From the NCBI GenBank assembly GCA_043497085.1, contig JBIEKI010000028.1: 24,911 nt of DNA; one strand, given 5' to 3'. This document shows positions 15,940 through 23,862 of this stretch, piece by piece. Positions within the stretch are counted from its first letter, which is position 1. Each line of letters opens with the position of its first letter. This DNA comes from Thalassobacillus sp043497085 (GTDB lineage Bacteria; Bacillota; Bacilli; Bacillales; Halobacillaceae). A model generated the notes under the pieces. It ran no database searches. It saw nothing but the letters and a program-made list of their open reading frames with translations, and had not been told where the DNA came from. The position numbers and the translations under genes were made by a program.

Positions 15940-15970
15940 AAAAGCGGATACCATATCCGCTTTTTCTTTT
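15940..15970 (+). terminator. Terminator of the phoD-tatC-phoX-tatA operon
   Basis: AAAAGCGGATA (15940-15950) and TATCCGCTTTT (15954-15964) form a perfect stem with a CCA loop, followed by CTTTT on the plus strand. It starts two bases after the tatA stop codon. Confidence 0.9.
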
Positions 15971-16025
15971 GTATTTTATTTTATAATTCGCTCTGTTAAA
16001 CCTCCGTGTGGATTTTCCAATCAAA

Positions 16026-16166
16026 GGTCCAAATTGCTTAAGACTCAGTTTCAAGATAGTTGGACCCGTTACCATAAGAGGAAAAGGATGGGCTGGCAAG
16101 ACCCCGCAAAGCGTTAGCTTGAGGAGGCTTGCCGTCTTCCCAGCGGAAAGCGAATCCTTCCCCAAT
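16026..16166 (+). repeat. Structured Bacillaceae-type intergenic repeat, copy A
   Basis: The left part carries a 25-nt block (16032-16056) that recurs at 24355-24379 with 23 identities; CCGTTAC follows in both copies after a 9-10-nt gap. A 7-bp inverted repeat, GGTCCAA (16026-16032) and TTGGACC (16060-16066), surrounds the block. The core folds as nested stems: AAGGAT (16084-16089)/ATCCTT (16154-16159), TGGG/CCCA, GGCAAG (16095-16100)/CTTGCC (16128-16133), and AAGC (16109-16112)/GCTT (16117-16120). GACCCCGC and GAGGAGG flank the inner loop. From memory this resembles repeats scattered through many Bacillus-group genomes. It codes for nothing recognisable and lies between convergent operons. 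Confidence 0.8.
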
Positions 16167-16273
16167 GACCCTAAATTCCTCACAATTATCTCGAAATCAA
16201 TTCTTCGACTTTCTGCCCTTTTGTGGACTAAATCACTTATGAAAATGTTGTTTTTACTGTTATTAAGAGTTTA
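16167..16273. other. Intergenic remainder between repeat A and the eno terminator
   Basis: I see no gene, promoter or clear structure in these 107 bases. Reading frames crossing it have no ribosome binding site and look like chance. Confidence 0.5.
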
Positions 16274-16315
16274 CAAAAAAAGCTTGCAGAAAAACCAGAA
16301 GTTTTCCTGCAAGCT
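16274..16315 (-). terminator. Terminator of the glycolytic operon, after eno
   Basis: On the minus strand AGCTTGCAGGAAAAC pairs with GTTTTTCTGCAAGCT (fwd 16301-16315 and 16281-16295) around a 5-nt loop, and seven T follow. The stem is 15 bp with one mismatch or wobble. It lies about 35 bp past the eno stop. Confidence 0.92.
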
Positions 16316-16350
16316 GAGTATATCGTTATTAACAGTTTTTTATAAAACCA

Positions 16351-17637
16351 TTATTTGTTCAAGTTATAGAAAGCTTTGTCGCCAGCGTAATTTGCTGTAC
16401 CAAGAAGCTGATCTTCGATACGAAGAAGCTGATTGTACTTCGCTACGCGGTCGGTACGGGATGGCGCACCGGTTTTGATTTGGCCGGCATTGGTAGCAAC
16501 AGCTATATCAGCAATCGTTGCATCTTCTGTTTCACCGGAACGGTGGGAGATGACTGCTGTGTAGCCAGCTTTCTTCGCCATTTCAATCGCTTCGAAGGTT
16601 TCTGTCAACGTACCAATCTGGTTCACTTTGACAAGGATAGAGTTGCCGATTCCTTCTTCGATACCGCGGCTAAGCTTCTTCGTGTTTGTTACAAACAAGT
16701 CGTCGCCGACAAGCTGGACACGATCGCCGATACGGTCAGTAAGCATCTTGAAGCCTTCCCAGTCGTTCTCATCAAGGCCATCTTCAATAGAAACGATTGG
16801 ATACTTGTTAATCATTTCTTCGTACCAATCAACCATTTCTTCAGAAGTACGGACTACACCTTCGCCTTTCAGGTTATACTTTCCATCTTCGTAAATTTCA
16901 GAGGCAGCAACATCCATGGCAAGTTTCACTTGCTCATCCGGCTTGTAGCCAGCTGCTTCGATGGCTTCAATAATGGTAGAAAGTGCTTCTTCGTTGGATT
17001 GAAGGTTCGGAGCAAAGCCGCCTTCATCACCTACACCTGTGTTGTAGCCTTTTTCTTTCAATACCTTCTTCAAGGAATGGAAAATTTCCGCTCCCATACG
17101 CAAAGCTTCACGGAAGTCCGGAGCACCTACTGGCATAACCATGAATTCCTGGATGTCGACGTTATTGTCTGCGTGCTCGCCGCCATTCAGAATGTTCATC
17201 ATTGGAGTAGGAAGTGTCTTGGCAGCGAATCCACCAAGGTACTTGTACAATGGAAGACCGACAAAGTCAGCCGCTGCATGAGCTGCTGCCATGGAAACAC
17301 CAAGAATGGCATTAGCTCCTAGCTTTCCTTTGTTTTCTGTACCATCAAGTTCCATCATCAAGGCATCGATGACTACCTGCTGGGTAACATCCAAGCCTAA
17401 CAATTCTGGTCCTATTTTTTCGTTGACGTTTTCAACTGCTTGCTGGACACCTTTACCAAGATAGCGATCTTTGTCTCCATCACGCAGCTCTACTGCTTCG
17501 TATTCACCAGTAGAAGCACCGCTCGGTACTAGTGCAGAACCGAATGCACCTGATTCTGTATAAACCTCTACTTCAATTGTCGGGTTCCCGCGGGAGTCCA
17601 GGACTTCGCGTGCATAAACATCTGTAATATATGGCAT
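16351..17637 (-). CDS. eno: Enolase
   Basis: This 428-aa enolase converts 2-phosphoglycerate to phosphoenolpyruvate in the cytoplasm. It starts PYITDVYAREVLDSRGNPTIEVEV and shows PSGASTGEYEAVELRD, NGGEHADNN, GVGDEGGFAPN, SIEDGLDEND, QLVGDDLFVTN and SHRSGETEDA, in the family order and with the usual length. These cover the Mg2+ ligands and the catalytic Lys/Glu region. ATG 17637 is chosen over an in-frame upstream ATG at 17658 because AAAGGAGAG lies seven bases before it and it gives the standard N-terminus. It is the last gene of the cggR operon, 26 bp after gpmI, and is followed by a terminator. Confidence 0.98.
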   Translation of the reverse strand: MPYITDVYAREVLDSRGNPTIEVEVYTESGAFGSALVPSGASTGEYEAVELRDGDKDRYLGKGVQQAVENVNEKIGPELLGLDVTQQVVIDALMMELDGTENKGKLGANAILGVSMAAAHAAADFVGLPLYKYLGGFAAKTLPTPMMNILNGGEHADNNVDIQEFMVMPVGAPDFREALRMGAEIFHSLKKVLKEKGYNTGVGDEGGFAPNLQSNEEALSTIIEAIEAAGYKPDEQVKLAMDVAASEIYEDGKYNLKGEGVVRTSEEMVDWYEEMINKYPIVSIEDGLDENDWEGFKMLTDRIGDRVQLVGDDLFVTNTKKLSRGIEEGIGNSILVKVNQIGTLTETFEAIEMAKKAGYTAVISHRSGETEDATIADIAVATNAGQIKTGAPSRTDRVAKYNQLLRIEDQLLGTANYAGDKAFYNLNK

Positions 17638-17663
17638 TGAAAAACTCTCCTTTATCATGGAAT

Positions 17664-19202
17664 TTATTTTTTGATTAATGATTCACCAGTCATTTCTTTT
17701 GGCTGCTCGACTTCAAGCAGTTCTAAAAGCGTCGGTGATAAATCAGCGAGAATGCCGCCTTTCCGAAGCTCCAGCCCTTCTTTTGTCACAATGACCGGAA
17801 CAGGATTGGTCGTGTGAGCCGTCATCGGCTTTCCTTCAGTTGTAAGGACTTCATCCGAGTTACCATGGTCAGCAGTAATAATAGCATGTCCACCTTTTTC
17901 ATGGATTTTATCCACTACTTTACCGAGACATTCATCAACTGCTTCAATCGCTTTAATTGTAGGTTCGAGCATACCTGAATGTCCGACCATATCTGGATTG
18001 GCGAAATTCAAAATAATCGCATTGTGCTTATCTGCATCTAGTTCCTTCAATAATGCATCCGTAACTTCATAGGCACTCATTTCAGGCTTAAGATCATAAG
18101 TGGCTACTTTTGGAGAATCAATCAGAATCCGCTCTTCTCCAGGAAACTCAGCTTCACGGCCGCCGCTCATAAAGAAGGTTACGTGTGGATATTTTTCAGT
18201 TTCAGCAATCCGTAGCTGCTTCAAATCATTCTGAGCCAGTACTTCCCCGACCGTATTATCGAGGTTAACGGGTTCATAAGCAACTTTCCCATCAACCGTC
18301 TCACTAAATTGGGTTAGTCCTACGAAATGCAGATTCTTCGGTGCTTTTTCGCCACGATCGAAGTCACGGAAGTCTTCGTTAGCGAATGTCCGGGAAATTT
18401 GAATAGCACGGTCCGGGCGAAAATTGTAGAAGATTACGGAATCTTCATCTTCAATTTTTGCTTTCGGATTCCCTTCCTCATCTACTATAACAGAAGGGAT
18501 AACAAACTCATCATAAATTTCATTTGCATAGGAGTCATCGACGACTTCCATCGCACTGTTATAAGTTGGACCTTGACCATAAACCATCGCATCATAAGAC
18601 TTCTTAACACGATCCCAGCGTTTATCACGGTCCATGGAATAATAGCGACCGGAAATTGTAGCAATTTCCCCTACTCCGAGCTCTGCCATTTTGTCTTCTG
18701 TCTGCTGGATATACTTCTGGGCAGATTTTTGACCAACATCACGACCATCCAGGAAACCATGGACATATACTTTTTCCATATCATGTCTGGCGGCAAGTTC
18801 TAATAAGGCAAATAAATGCTCAATATGACTGTGGACACCACCAGAAGACAGCAGTCCGAAAATATGCAAAGCTTTATCATGCTTTTTTGCATGTTCAATA
18901 GCATTGACAAATGCTTCATTTTCGAAAAAATCGCCTTCTTTAATAGACAAGTTTACGCGTGTAAGGCTTTGATAGACGATACGGCCGGCACCGATATTCA
19001 AATGTCCTACCTCGGAGTTTCCCATTTGTCCTTCAGGCAGCCCAACCGCTTCCCCTGAAGCAGTCAGCTGGTTGTGAGGAAACTGATTCCAGTAGCGATC
19101 GAAGTTTGGTGTATTGGCCATTTTGACTGCGTTCCCTTTTTCTTCATCGCGCAGTGCAAAGCCATCTAAGATGATTAAAGCTGCCAGCTTGTTATTACTC
19201 AT
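17664..19202 (-). CDS. gpmI: 2,3-bisphosphoglycerate-independent phosphoglycerate mutase
   Basis: This 512-aa Mn2+-dependent mutase interconverts 3- and 2-phosphoglycerate. It has the alkaline-phosphatase-superfamily metal site with D13 in ILDGF. The phosphorylated serine is S63 in MGNSEVGH, and the substrate region HIFGLLSSGGVHSHIEHL and YVHGFLDGRD follows. The second metal cluster is near ANPDMVGHSG and TADHGNSDE. Length and order fit the Bacillus enzyme, whose activity is pH-sensitive and matters in sporulation. The start overlaps the tpiA stop by 8 nt and GGAGG lies nine bases upstream of the ATG, so the two are probably coupled. No defects are seen. An alternative symbol is pgm. Confidence 0.98.
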   Translation of the reverse strand: MSNNKLAALIILDGFALRDEEKGNAVKMANTPNFDRYWNQFPHNQLTASGEAVGLPEGQMGNSEVGHLNIGAGRIVYQSLTRVNLSIKEGDFFENEAFVNAIEHAKKHDKALHIFGLLSSGGVHSHIEHLFALLELAARHDMEKVYVHGFLDGRDVGQKSAQKYIQQTEDKMAELGVGEIATISGRYYSMDRDKRWDRVKKSYDAMVYGQGPTYNSAMEVVDDSYANEIYDEFVIPSVIVDEEGNPKAKIEDEDSVIFYNFRPDRAIQISRTFANEDFRDFDRGEKAPKNLHFVGLTQFSETVDGKVAYEPVNLDNTVGEVLAQNDLKQLRIAETEKYPHVTFFMSGGREAEFPGEERILIDSPKVATYDLKPEMSAYEVTDALLKELDADKHNAIILNFANPDMVGHSGMLEPTIKAIEAVDECLGKVVDKIHEKGGHAIITADHGNSDEVLTTEGKPMTAHTTNPVPVIVTKEGLELRKGGILADLSPTLLELLEVEQPKEMTGESLIKK

Positions 19203-19956
19203 GCTTACCTGCCTCCACCAATTTTAGGAATGAATCAGCCTCCAGGCTGGCTCCGCCTACTAATGCGCCATCAATATCAGATTGGCCAAGCAGCTCATCG
19301 ACGTTTGCCGGCTTGACACTACCGCCATATTGGATACGTACAGCTTTTGCAGCTGCTTCTGAAGAAAATTCTTTAACAACGTTACGGATATGGCTGCATA
19401 CTTCATTTGCATCTTCTGCAGAAGAAGTTTTGCCTGTTCCAATAGCCCATATAGGTTCATAAGCGATAATGACTTGTTGCACTTGCTCATCACTAAGGCC
19501 TTCCAGTGCATTTTTCACTTGTGCTTCGACATGGTTCATCGTTTCATTATTTTCACGCTGTTCCAATGTTTCACCAACACATACAATTGGTGTCAGGTCA
19601 TGCTTGAATGCAGCGTGGACCTTTTTGTTTACGTCCCCATCTGTTTCACCAAAAAGCTCTCGACGCTCGGAGTGGCCGAGTACGACGTAAGAGACTCCCA
19701 GGTCCTTCAGCATTACCGGACTTACTTCGCCAGTGAAAGCACCGCTTTCTTCAAAATGCATGTTTTGTGCGCCAACTTTTAAAGGAGTACCTTCCGTTTC
19801 TTTAACTAGCGTGTGAAGAAAAGGGTATGGTGCACAAACAACGGATTCTACTTGATCTTCACTTGGCACTTCATTTTTGGCAGCTTGTACGAATTGCTCT
19901 GCTTCATTCAATACTTTGTTCATTTTCCAATTTCCTGCAATCACTTGTTTACGCAT
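19195..19956 (-). CDS. tpiA: Triosephosphate isomerase
   Basis: This 253-aa TIM-barrel enzyme interconverts dihydroxyacetone phosphate and glyceraldehyde-3-phosphate. Catalytic residues are visible as K12 (AGNWKMN), H95 (VVLGHSERREL) and E167 (IAYEPIWAIGTGKTS, which includes the flexible loop). The phosphate-binding YGGSVKPAN and GALVGGASL lie near the end. AAAGGAGAGG precedes the ATG. It begins 17 bp after pgk and overlaps gpmI by 8 nt. The usual length and all motifs make the call secure. Confidence 0.99.
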   Translation of the reverse strand: MRKQVIAGNWKMNKVLNEAEQFVQAAKNEVPSEDQVESVVCAPYPFLHTLVKETEGTPLKVGAQNMHFEESGAFTGEVSPVMLKDLGVSYVVLGHSERRELFGETDGDVNKKVHAAFKHDLTPIVCVGETLEQRENNETMNHVEAQVKNALEGLSDEQVQQVIIAYEPIWAIGTGKTSSAEDANEVCSHIRNVVKEFSSEAAAKAVRIQYGGSVKPANVDELLGQSDIDGALVGGASLEADSFLKLVEAGKHE

Positions 19957-19973
19957 ATGCTCACCTCTCCTTT

Positions 19974-21155
19974 TTACTTATCGTTCAATAAAGATACGCC
20001 AGGCAGTTCTTTTCCTTCCATGAATTCCAGAGAAGCTCCACCGCCGGTAGAAACATGATCCATCTTATCAGCATAGCCGAATTTTTCTACAGCTGCTGCA
20101 GAATCTCCCCCGCCAATCACTGTGTAGCCTTCTGTCTCTGCAAGTGCAACCGCTACATCTTTGGTTCCATTGGCGAAGATTTCATATTCGAACACTCCCA
20201 TAGGTCCGTTCCAGATAACCAATTTGGATTCCTTTACTACCTTACTATACTTTTCCCGTGTCTTCGATCCGATGTCAAGCGCTTCCCAGTCAGCTGGAAT
20301 GCTATCAATCGCAACCTCTTTTGTGTTCGCTTCACGAGAGAAATCATCAGCTACAATGACGTCCTCCGGCATTAAGAAGTTGACATTGTTATCTTCAGCT
20401 TTTTGCATGAATTGTTTTGCCAAATCAAGTTTATCTTCTTCAAGCAGGGATTTACCGATTTCGTACCCTTTTGCTTTCAAGAAGGTGTAGGCAAGTCCCC
20501 CACCAATGATCAAGTTATCGACTTTATCAAGCAAGTTATCGATGACACCGATTTTATCTTTAACCTTAGCTCCACCAATGATAGCTGTGAACGGCCGCTC
20601 CGGATCAGAAAGAGCCTGGCCAAGAACATTCAACTCTTTTTCCATCAGGAAGCCTGCTACGGCCGGCAAGTGTTTAGCTACCCCAGCTGTAGATGCATGG
20701 GCGCGGTGTGCCGCACCAAAAGCATCATTGACATAAACATCCGCCATAGCTGCGAACTCTTTAGCCAATGCTTCGTCATTTTTTTCTTCTCCAGCTTCGA
20801 AGCGGACGTTTTCAATCAATAATACATCGCCGTCTTTCATATCTTTGATAGCACGATTGACTTCGTCCCCGTATACTTCATCAGTTTTAGTTACTGTACG
20901 GCCGAGTAAGTCGCTCAGACGCTTAGCAACCGGATCCAATCGAAGTTCATCATGAGCCTCTCCCTTTGGCCGGCCTAGATGGCTGGCAAGAATGACTTTT
21001 GCTCCGTCTTGAACTAAATGCAAAATTGTCGGCAATGCAGCCTTGATTCGAGTGTCGTCGGTAACTTCTCCATTGCTCATCGGTACATTGAAGTCAACGC
21101 GGCAAAACACTTTCTTTCCTTGCACCTTGATATCACGAATCGTTTTCTTATTCAC
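19974..21155 (-). CDS. pgk: Phosphoglycerate kinase
   Basis: This 393-aa kinase transfers the acyl phosphate of 1,3-bisphosphoglycerate to ADP. It starts KTIRDIKVQGKKVFCRVDFNVPMSNGEVTDDTRI (substrate site). ILASHLGRPKGE, NDAFGAAHRAHAS, WNGPMGVFE and GGGDSAAAVEKFG...VSTGGGASLEF (nucleotide site and hinge) follow. The initiation codon is GTG at 21155, with AAAGGAGGT eight bases upstream. It is 178 bp after gap, the widest gap in the operon, containing a stem-loop (21269-21298). No separate promoter with both elements was found in that gap, so it likely depends on read-through from cggR-gap or on an unrecognised promoter. Confidence 0.98.
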   Translation of the reverse strand: MNKKTIRDIKVQGKKVFCRVDFNVPMSNGEVTDDTRIKAALPTILHLVQDGAKVILASHLGRPKGEAHDELRLDPVAKRLSDLLGRTVTKTDEVYGDEVNRAIKDMKDGDVLLIENVRFEAGEEKNDEALAKEFAAMADVYVNDAFGAAHRAHASTAGVAKHLPAVAGFLMEKELNVLGQALSDPERPFTAIIGGAKVKDKIGVIDNLLDKVDNLIIGGGLAYTFLKAKGYEIGKSLLEEDKLDLAKQFMQKAEDNNVNFLMPEDVIVADDFSREANTKEVAIDSIPADWEALDIGSKTREKYSKVVKESKLVIWNGPMGVFEYEIFANGTKDVAVALAETEGYTVIGGGDSAAAVEKFGYADKMDHVSTGGGASLEFMEGKELPGVSLLNDK

Positions 21156-21268
21156 AGGGGTGGACCTCCTTTAAATAGTAAAAAACTGGGTTGCCGCCAC
21201 TTCCTTATGGCGAAAACCTTCGTATTTCTGATACCTTAATTCTTTATAAAATCATCATGAAAAGTGAT

Positions 21269-21298
21269 AAAGGAGGAGGATTATGGACCTCCCCCTTT
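21269..21298 (-). terminator. Stem-loop between gap and pgk (partial terminator or mRNA stabiliser)
   Basis: On the minus strand AAAGGGGGAGG and CCTCCTCCTTT form an 11-bp stem with one G-U pair and an 8-nt loop. Only ATCACTTTTC follows rather than a strong T-run, so incomplete termination or protection of the gap mRNA 3' end is more likely than full termination. It begins 36 bp past the gap stop codon. Confidence 0.6.
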
Positions 21299-21333
21299 TA
21301 CTTTACATCATATTCTTCGACTCTAATCCAGCA

Positions 21334-22341
21334 TTAAAGTCCTTTTTCTTTAAGAAATGCAGCCAGATCGACACAACGGTTGGAGTAACCGAACTCGTTG
21401 TCGTACCAGGAAACTACTTTAACCATGTTATCTTCAATAGCCATCGTAGAGATAGCATCAATAATTGAAGAATTAGTGTTTCCATTATAGTCGCTGGATA
21501 CTAGTGGTTCTTCACTGTAACCAAGAATGCCTTTCAAATCGCCTTCTGCCGCTTCTTTAAGGGCAGCATTAACTTCTTCAACAGTAACATTCTTATCAAG
21601 CTCTGCTACCAAGTCCACGATAGAAACGTTTGGAGTTGGTACACGCATAGCCATACCATTCAACTTGCCATCCAATTCAGGCAATACTTTTGCAACAGCT
21701 TTTGCTGCACCAGTTGTAGTAGGGATGATGTTTTGTGCAGCAGCACGGGCACGACGGTAATCCTTATGTGGCAGGTCAAGGATTTGCTGGTCGTTAGTGT
21801 AAGAGTGTACGGTTGTCATCATACCACGCTTCAAGCCGAACTTGTCGTTAAGCACTTTTGCAAATGGTGCCAGGCAGTTCGTTGTACAAGAAGCGTTAGA
21901 AATAACGTGATGGTTCTCTGGATCATAATCAGAATCGTTTACACCCATAACCATTGTAAGATCTTCTTCTTTAGCAGGCGCAGAAATAACTACTTTCTTA
22001 GCACCAGCGTCCAGGTGTTTCTTCGCATCTGCACGGTTTGTGAAACGACCAGTAGATTCGATGACAACTTCTACACCAAGATCGCCCCAGCCTAGTTGTG
22101 CAGGGTCTTTTTCAGATAGTACAGTAATTTCTTTTCCGCCAACGACAAGGTTACTGCCGTTTACAGTTACTTTCTCTTCAAGTTCACCATGTACTGTATC
22201 ATATTGCAATAAATGGGCAAGCATCTCTGCGTCAGTCAAGTCGTTTACTGCAACCACTTCTACATCGTTATTGTTTAAAGCGGCACGGAAGACATTACGT
22301 CCAATACGTCCAAAGCCGTTAATACCTACTTTTACTGTCAT
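21334..22341 (-). CDS. gap: Glyceraldehyde-3-phosphate dehydrogenase, glycolytic (NAD) type
   Basis: This 335-aa GAPDH oxidises glyceraldehyde-3-phosphate to 1,3-bisphosphoglycerate with NAD+. It has the Rossmann start VGINGFGRIGRNVFRA, AVNDLTD with D34 favouring NAD over NADP, the catalytic Cys152 in SNASCTTNCLAP, the substrate region QNIIPTTTGAAKAV, and the C-terminal WYDNEFGYSNR. These features and the position after cggR identify it as the glycolytic GapA type rather than the gluconeogenic GapB type. AAGGAGGA precedes the ATG. It is 43 bp after cggR, and a hairpin over the cggR stop may stabilise its mRNA. Expression should follow CggR derepression by glycolytic intermediates. Confidence 0.98.
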   Translation of the reverse strand: MTVKVGINGFGRIGRNVFRAALNNNDVEVVAVNDLTDAEMLAHLLQYDTVHGELEEKVTVNGSNLVVGGKEITVLSEKDPAQLGWGDLGVEVVIESTGRFTNRADAKKHLDAGAKKVVISAPAKEEDLTMVMGVNDSDYDPENHHVISNASCTTNCLAPFAKVLNDKFGLKRGMMTTVHSYTNDQQILDLPHKDYRRARAAAQNIIPTTTGAAKAVAKVLPELDGKLNGMAMRVPTPNVSIVDLVAELDKNVTVEEVNAALKEAAEGDLKGILGYSEEPLVSSDYNGNTNSSIIDAISTMAIEDNMVKVVSWYDNEFGYSNRCVDLAAFLKEKGL

Positions 22342-22383
22342 TATAAAATTCCTCCTTGATAATGGTTGTTTATTGAAAATCTA

Positions 22384-22409
22384 TTTAAAGGGAAGTTTCT
22401 TCCCTTAAA
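22384..22409 (-). promoter_or_regulatory. Stem-loop over the cggR stop codon (probable gap mRNA 5' stabiliser)
   Basis: AAGGGAAG and CTTCCCTT form a perfect 8-bp stem with an AAA loop on the minus strand (fwd 22399-22406 and 22388-22395), extended by A-T pairs with one bulge. The TAA stop of cggR (22385-22387) lies in the hairpin base. B. subtilis cggR-gapA mRNA is cut by RNase Y just upstream of a stem-loop at the 3' end of cggR, leaving a stable gapA message; this looks like the equivalent. Confidence 0.65.
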
Positions 22410-23416
22410 AGCTTTTGAGCCGCACCTTCATCGGTGATAAGCACATTACTCTTCCCAGGCTTAAAATAGGAAGCAATCGCCCGGGCTTTTGATTCTCCTC
22501 CCGCAACAGCAATTACCTGCTGGGAATCTGTTAGATCCTCCAGCTGCAGTCCGACCGTCCGAGCTTTATGAACAATCTCACCTTGCTGGTTAAAATAATA
22601 TCCAAACGCTTCCCCAACCGCGTGACCCTGCTTGATTTTTTCTACTTGCTCAGGCGGAGTCTTTCTTCTTTCTGCCATAGTCAGGGCGTTTCCAATCCCG
22701 TGGATGACGGTGTCAGAACTCTTGATCAGGTCAAGAATTTCTTTAATAGACGGCTCGGACGTTATCGAGTGGTAAGTATCTTCACTCAATGGGTCCGGCA
22801 CATATAAGAGGCGGTAATCACCTTTTGCTTTCCTGGCCATCTCCACACAAATCGTGTTGGCTTGATTTTCAACTCTTTCCCCTAAACCGCCTCGCGCTGG
22901 AACGAACAAACAATCCGGCGCTCCAGTGAGTGGGGTCATCATCTCGGCAACCGCCGCCATGGTAGTACCACCGGTTATCGCTATCGTGCTGTTCGATTCG
23001 AGGATACTTTTTAAATAGTGGACACATGCTCTGCCCATTTCCTGTTTCACCCATGGCAGTTCATCGCTGTCACCAGGAACGACCACAACATGGTCTAACT
23101 TTAATTTTTCCCTTAACTGCTTTTCTAAAACCCTGATTCCTGAAACCTCTTTGATGAAATCAGCCAGCTGCTCCAAAACCATTTTGCCATCACCAGTGAT
23201 ATGCATTCCTTTTAAGGTAATAGCGATGAAGCCTTCTTGGTTAAGGAAGTCGACCTCGCTACGGATCGTACGTTCCGCAAGCTCCATATTTTCTGCCAAA
23301 CTTCTTCGTCCGACTGGTTCCATCAGTTGGATATAATGCAGGATTTGATACCTGCGCTGCATAATATCGAGTAAATCAGGGAAAAGTTTCTTTTGTAAAT
23401 CAATTAAAGCTCTCAT
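22385..23416 (-). CDS. cggR: Central glycolytic genes regulator CggR
   Basis: This 343-aa SorC/DeoR-like repressor has an N-terminal winged helix-turn-helix (ILHYIQLMEPVGRRSLAENMELAERTIRSEVDFL, about 25-58). A C-terminal sugar-phosphate-binding domain follows (AITGGTTMAAVAEMMTPL, FVPARGGLGERVENQANTIC, HGIGNALTMAERRKTP, EAFGYYFNQQGEIVHKARTVGLQLEDL, IAVAGGESKARAI, VLITDEGAAQKLL). It aligns from memory along its whole length with B. subtilis CggR, which represses its own operon and is released by fructose-1,6-bisphosphate. GAAGGGG precedes the ATG. It is the first gene of the operon and is preceded by a matching operator at 23451-23488. Confidence 0.98.
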   Translation of the reverse strand: MRALIDLQKKLFPDLLDIMQRRYQILHYIQLMEPVGRRSLAENMELAERTIRSEVDFLNQEGFIAITLKGMHITGDGKMVLEQLADFIKEVSGIRVLEKQLREKLKLDHVVVVPGDSDELPWVKQEMGRACVHYLKSILESNSTIAITGGTTMAAVAEMMTPLTGAPDCLFVPARGGLGERVENQANTICVEMARKAKGDYRLLYVPDPLSEDTYHSITSEPSIKEILDLIKSSDTVIHGIGNALTMAERRKTPPEQVEKIKQGHAVGEAFGYYFNQQGEIVHKARTVGLQLEDLTDSQQVIAVAGGESKARAIASYFKPGKSNVLITDEGAAQKLLREETSL

Positions 23417-23450
23417 GGAAAAGCCCCTTCAAATATAAGAATTCCACCTC

Positions 23451-23488
23451 CGGGATATTTTCGTCCCGACTAGTCAGATTTCGTCCCA
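23451..23488 (-). promoter_or_regulatory. CggR operator with two half-sites
   Basis: On the minus strand CGGGACGAAAATATCCCG (fwd 23451-23468) is palindromic at its ends. TGGGACGAAATCTGACTA (fwd 23471-23488) repeats its first half 20 bp away. This matches the known architecture of a strong palindromic and a weaker site with GGGAC cores bound by tetrameric CggR. It lies downstream of the predicted transcription start, so repression would be by blocking elongation. Confidence 0.85.
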
Positions 23489-23520
23489 CGCAGAGCAAAA
23501 AAATATTTTCTACATGATTA

Positions 23521-23549
23521 AATATAACAGTACCCAAATCATGCCGCAA
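23521..23549 (-). promoter_or_regulatory. Promoter of the cggR-gap-pgk-tpiA-gpmI-eno operon
   Basis: On the minus strand TTGCGG (23544-23549) and TATATT (23521-23526) are 17 bp apart, with an extended -10 (TGTTATATT). The transcript would start near 23514, about 26 bases before the first CggR half-site. The -35 is weak, so the extended -10 is the main support. Confidence 0.65.
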
Positions 23550-23563
23550 GTGAAAAAGACCAG

Positions 23564-23803
23564 CTATTTTTCTTGTAAACGCTCTCTTAGCGAAAAAATA
23601 TCAATTTGTTCACAATTTAATTCTTCATCGCCAATTTTAACGACAGGTATTTCAAATTGATACCTTTCCAGCAGTGCATCATCTTTATAGATATCTTTTT
23701 CTAAAACTGTGAAATTATAATCTTTTTTTAACATTTCTAATAATTCTTTTGCATCATCACAAAGACAGCAGTTCTCTTTTGAGAATAAAATTATTTCTTT
23801 CAA
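23564..23803 (-). CDS. Glutaredoxin-like small thiol protein
   Basis: This 79-aa thioredoxin-fold protein begins KEIILFSKENCCLCDDAKELLEML, with a CxxC (Cys-Leu-Cys preceded by Cys: CCLC) after the first beta strand. It then has YNFTVLEKDIYKDDALLERYQFEIPVVKIG, including the family cis-Pro (IPVV), and ends in a helix. It fits the bacterial glutaredoxin-like/DUF836 group, whose disulfide exchange partners are mostly unknown. The start is a TTG at 23803 with GAGGGTGG six bases upstream; an in-frame GTG at 23824 is too close to that site. From memory such a gene precedes cggR in several Bacillaceae. No terminator separates it from the cggR promoter. A palindrome at 23825-23841 lies just upstream. 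Confidence 0.85.
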   Translation of the reverse strand: MKEIILFSKENCCLCDDAKELLEMLKKDYNFTVLEKDIYKDDALLERYQFEIPVVKIGDEELNCEQIDIFSLRERLQEK

Positions 23804-23824
23804 CACCAGCCACCCTCTTCTCAC

Positions 23825-23841
23825 GTAAGTTTTGAACTTAC
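23825..23841. promoter_or_regulatory. Perfect palindrome upstream of the glutaredoxin-like gene
   Basis: GTAAGTT and AACTTAC are separated by TTG, a 7-bp perfect inverted repeat about 21 bp before the TTG start. It is downstream of a candidate -10 and could be an operator for a dimeric repressor or a small mRNA hairpin. No named regulator is recognised. Confidence 0.5.
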
Positions 23842-23862
23842 ATTAATAATGTACCACCTATC

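Noticed and set aside
16480..17322. A 280-codon plus-strand reading frame antisense to eno
   Set aside because: It lies entirely inside the enolase gene on the opposite strand, has Cys/Phe-rich composition typical of antisense frames, and matches no family.
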